Program-made: the position numbers and the translations under genes
Shown here: positions 5,735 to 6,468 of the stretch, in pieces
Position numbering within the stretch: position 1 is the first letter of the stretch
Layout of the letters: each line of letters begins with the position of its first letter
NCBI GenBank assembly: GCA_024691465.1
Contig: JAILNO010000100.1
Coordinates: forward strand, 1-6,468
DNA length: 6,468 nt
Reading direction: 5' to 3'
DNA from: Pseudobutyrivibrio sp.
Lineage (GTDB): Bacteria; Bacillota_A; Clostridia; Lachnospirales; Lachnospiraceae
The notes under the pieces: model-generated
The model's input: the letters and a program-made list of their open reading frames with translations, nothing else
Told to the model about the DNA's origin: nothing
Database searches by the model: none

Positions 5735-5798
5735 AAAAAATACCTCCGTAAGTTCCTAACAATCTCAATCAACTGTCTATAGGATAACCCACGGAGGT
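5735..5798 (-). promoter_or_regulatory. Long hairpin with U tract that buries the Shine-Dalgarno of the 33-codon gene
   Basis: In the minus-strand RNA, ACCUCCGUGGGUU (5786-5798) pairs with AACUUACGGAGGU (5742-5754) over 13 bp with two G-U pairs. After a 2-base bulge, CCUA (5780-5783) pairs with UAGG (5755-5758). After a 3-base bulge, ACAG (5773-5776) pairs with UUGU (5759-5762), leaving a 10-base loop (5763-5772). The 3' arm contains the ribosome binding site ACGGAGGU and is followed by A then six U (5735-5740) and the start codon. It could thus terminate transcripts from the upstream lipoprotein gene, whose stop is 45 bases before the hairpin, and also block translation of read-through RNA. 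The three G-U pairs become A-C mismatches on the plus strand, so the minus-strand RNA is the better folded one. Confidence 0.7.
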
Positions 5799-5815
5799 GT
5801 CCATATTTATTCCCA

Positions 5816-5837
5816 CCTAATAATCTCGTATATTAGG
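5816..5837 (-). repeat. Small inverted repeat just after the lipoprotein stop codon
   Basis: CCTAATA (5816-5822) and TATTAGG (5831-5837) are perfect inverted copies around an 8-base loop; in the minus-strand RNA one G-U pair can be added outside. It lies between the lipoprotein stop (5843-5845) and the large hairpin at 5742-5798. No T tract follows on the minus strand, so it is not a terminator by itself. It may simply protect the 3' end or stack with the next hairpin. Confidence 0.4.
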
Positions 5838-5842
5838 CCTTA

Positions 5843-6337
5843 TTATTCAATATAATCATTGATATTGAATGTTTCTCCTGTCTCGGATTCTTCAGGCGTA
5901 ATGCCCTCTACATACTCTGTAACACGTGTCTCTCCTGAGGATCTATCAATGTAATATCTCACTTCAGCAGATGTGTATGAAGTATATAAAACCACTACCT
6001 CATCATCATTACTGCTGTCAATATTCCATCCAACATTATATTCTCCAGCCTCAACCATCTCTTTTAAGTCTGGATTGGAATCATAACAGTACTTCTCTAC
6101 AGCTGCAAGAGCAGCCTCATCTGTAATAACCTCTGTACTAGATACCTCAGTCTCAGATGTCGCAGTCTCAGATGTTTCAGTGTTAGATTCCTCTGCTTCT
6201 GATTCAGCATCCTCTTTTTTATCAACTGTCAATTCATATGTACCATCTGAATCATTAGTTACTTTTTCCGAAGTGGCACAACCAGCGGCAATCATACAAA
6301 ATGCTACTAGAATTCCAAATAATCTAAATCTCTTCAT
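5843..6337 (-). CDS. Predicted lipoprotein with acidic Ser/Thr linker and PepSY-like C-terminal domain
   Basis: I read 164 residues from the ATG at 6335-6337, which has a strong GAGGAGG (6343-6349) five bases upstream and begins directly with a signal peptide. The signal peptide is MKRFR, a hydrophobic core (6-18) and a lipobox-like Ala-Ala-Gly-Cys with Cys20 as the expected lipidation site, so the protein should be anchored outside the cytoplasmic membrane. A low-complexity Ser/Thr/Glu linker follows (about 42-70), then a compact domain (about 73-143: a helix with AALAAVEKYCYDSNPDL, then strands including NVGWNID, EVVVLYTSYT, VRYYIDRSSGETRVTEYV). The YYID-x-x-SGET-x-V pattern resembles PepSY-type domains. 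No enzymatic residues are evident and the function is unknown. An upstream in-frame TTG (6392-6394) would add 19 residues before the signal peptide and is unlikely to be the start. Confidence 0.85.
   Translation of the reverse strand: MKRFRLFGILVAFCMIAAGCATSEKVTNDSDGTYELTVDKKEDAESEAEESNTETSETATSETEVSSTEVITDEAALAAVEKYCYDSNPDLKEMVEAGEYNVGWNIDSSNDDEVVVLYTSYTSAEVRYYIDRSSGETRVTEYVEGITPEESETGETFNINDYIE
6148..6175. repeat. Tandem 13-base repeat (period 15) in the lipoprotein linker
   Basis: CAGTCTCAGATGT occurs at 6148-6160 and again at 6163-6175. The 15-base period keeps the frame and encodes two Ser-Glu-Thr pentads in the Ser/Thr/Glu linker. This suggests a recent in-frame duplication by slippage, so linker length probably varies between strains. 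Confidence 0.8.
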
Positions 6338-6399
6338 GCATTCCTCCTCTGCCTTCTCACATTCATCTAATCTAGGATACTTGATAATCCACAAAAAAT

Positions 6400-6468
6400 C
6401 TACATCTGTTTAATTTCAGACTTAGAATAGCTGTATTTCACTACATCTGACCATGGATTCTCATTATC
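6400..6468 (-). CDS. Possible C-terminal fragment of an upstream minus-strand gene
   Basis: From the window edge the minus strand has one frame open for 22 codons before TAG at 6400-6402; the other two frames meet stops sooner. The residues (DNENPWSDVVKYSYSKSEIKQM) look like ordinary soluble protein, but 22 codons is too short to prove coding or identify a family. If real, the gene ends 62 bases before the lipoprotein start and is co-oriented with it. No hairpin terminator lies between them, so co-transcription would be possible. Confidence 0.35.
   Translation of the reverse strand, partial: DNENPWSDVVKYSYSKSEIKQM

Noticed and set aside
5633..5798. Type I toxin-antitoxin interpretation of the 33-codon gene
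   Set aside because: The SD-sequestering leader fits, but the peptide is acidic and aromatic with no membrane helix, and no convincing antisense RNA promoter was found; kept only as a low-probability option.
6338..6394. N-terminal extension of the lipoprotein from a TTG at 6392-6394 (19 extra residues)
   Set aside because: The Glu/Lys/Cys-rich extension arises from reading through the ribosome binding site region (GAGGAGG). The internal ATG at 6337 has ideal spacing and starts exactly at a signal peptide.
6400..6449. Direct repeat CTACATCTG at 6400-6408 and 6441-6449
   Set aside because: Nine bases in AT-rich edge sequence, two copies only, no inverted arrangement or promoter relation; likely chance.
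1..6468. CRISPR arrays, insertion sequences, tRNA/rRNA genes, attachment sites
   Set aside because: No repeat-spacer pattern, transposase motifs, terminal inverted repeats or structured RNA gene signatures were seen on either strand.

Overview
The window looks like chromosomal housekeeping DNA from a low-to-medium GC Clostridium-type Firmicute, most likely a Lachnospiraceae member (Butyrivibrio/Pseudobutyrivibrio-like is possible but not proven). Three things point this way. Ribosome binding sites are strong AGGAGG-type. The block ispF-cysS-mrnC-rlmB-sigH matches, in the same order, part of the classic Bacillus/Clostridium cluster ispD-ispF-gltX-cysE-cysS-mrnC-rlmB-yacP-sigH. The lipoprotein style (short signal peptide, Ser/Thr/Glu linker, small PepSY-like C-terminal domain) is also typical. 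There are no tRNA or rRNA genes, CRISPR arrays, insertion sequences or phage genes.

Layout. Bases 1-129 (+) hold the last 42 codons of a PHP-family, histidinol-phosphatase-like gene, which converges on aroK (shikimate kinase, -) across a strong hairpin terminator. An AT-rich gap with a perfect 14-bp palindrome separates aroK from the divergent aroD (type I 3-dehydroquinate dehydratase, +). AroD converges on sigH and the two share one bidirectional terminator. From about 5470 down to 1636 runs a five-gene minus-strand block: ispF (isoprenoid precursors), cysS (cysteinyl-tRNA synthetase), mrnC (Mini-RNase III, 23S rRNA maturation), rlmB (23S rRNA 2'-O-methyltransferase) and sigH (sigma-H type sigma factor). 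Gaps are small: cysS/mrnC overlap by 16 bases, and the sigH ribosome binding site overlaps the rlmB stop codon.

The 373-base gap upstream of ispF (5470-5842) is the most unusual part. It holds an unlisted 33-codon gene (5633-5734, -) for a tyrosine/glycine-rich peptide with a near-perfect Shine-Dalgarno site. That site is buried in the 3' arm of a long imperfect hairpin (5742-5798) that ends in a U tract, so the element looks like both a terminator and a translational lock. Its G-U pairs exist only in the minus-strand RNA, which supports function in that transcript. Upstream of it is a small lipoprotein gene (5843-6337, -) and, at the edge, a possible C-terminal fragment of another minus-strand gene.

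How the genes fit together. The minus-strand block links translation (CysRS, rRNA processing and methylation), isoprenoid synthesis and a transition-phase sigma factor, as in many Firmicutes, but in compacted form: gltX, cysE and yacP are absent from their usual places. AroK and AroD belong to one pathway (chorismate synthesis) but are transcribed divergently. IspF carries a C-terminal Cys-x-x-Cys-x-x-Cys tail just before cysS.
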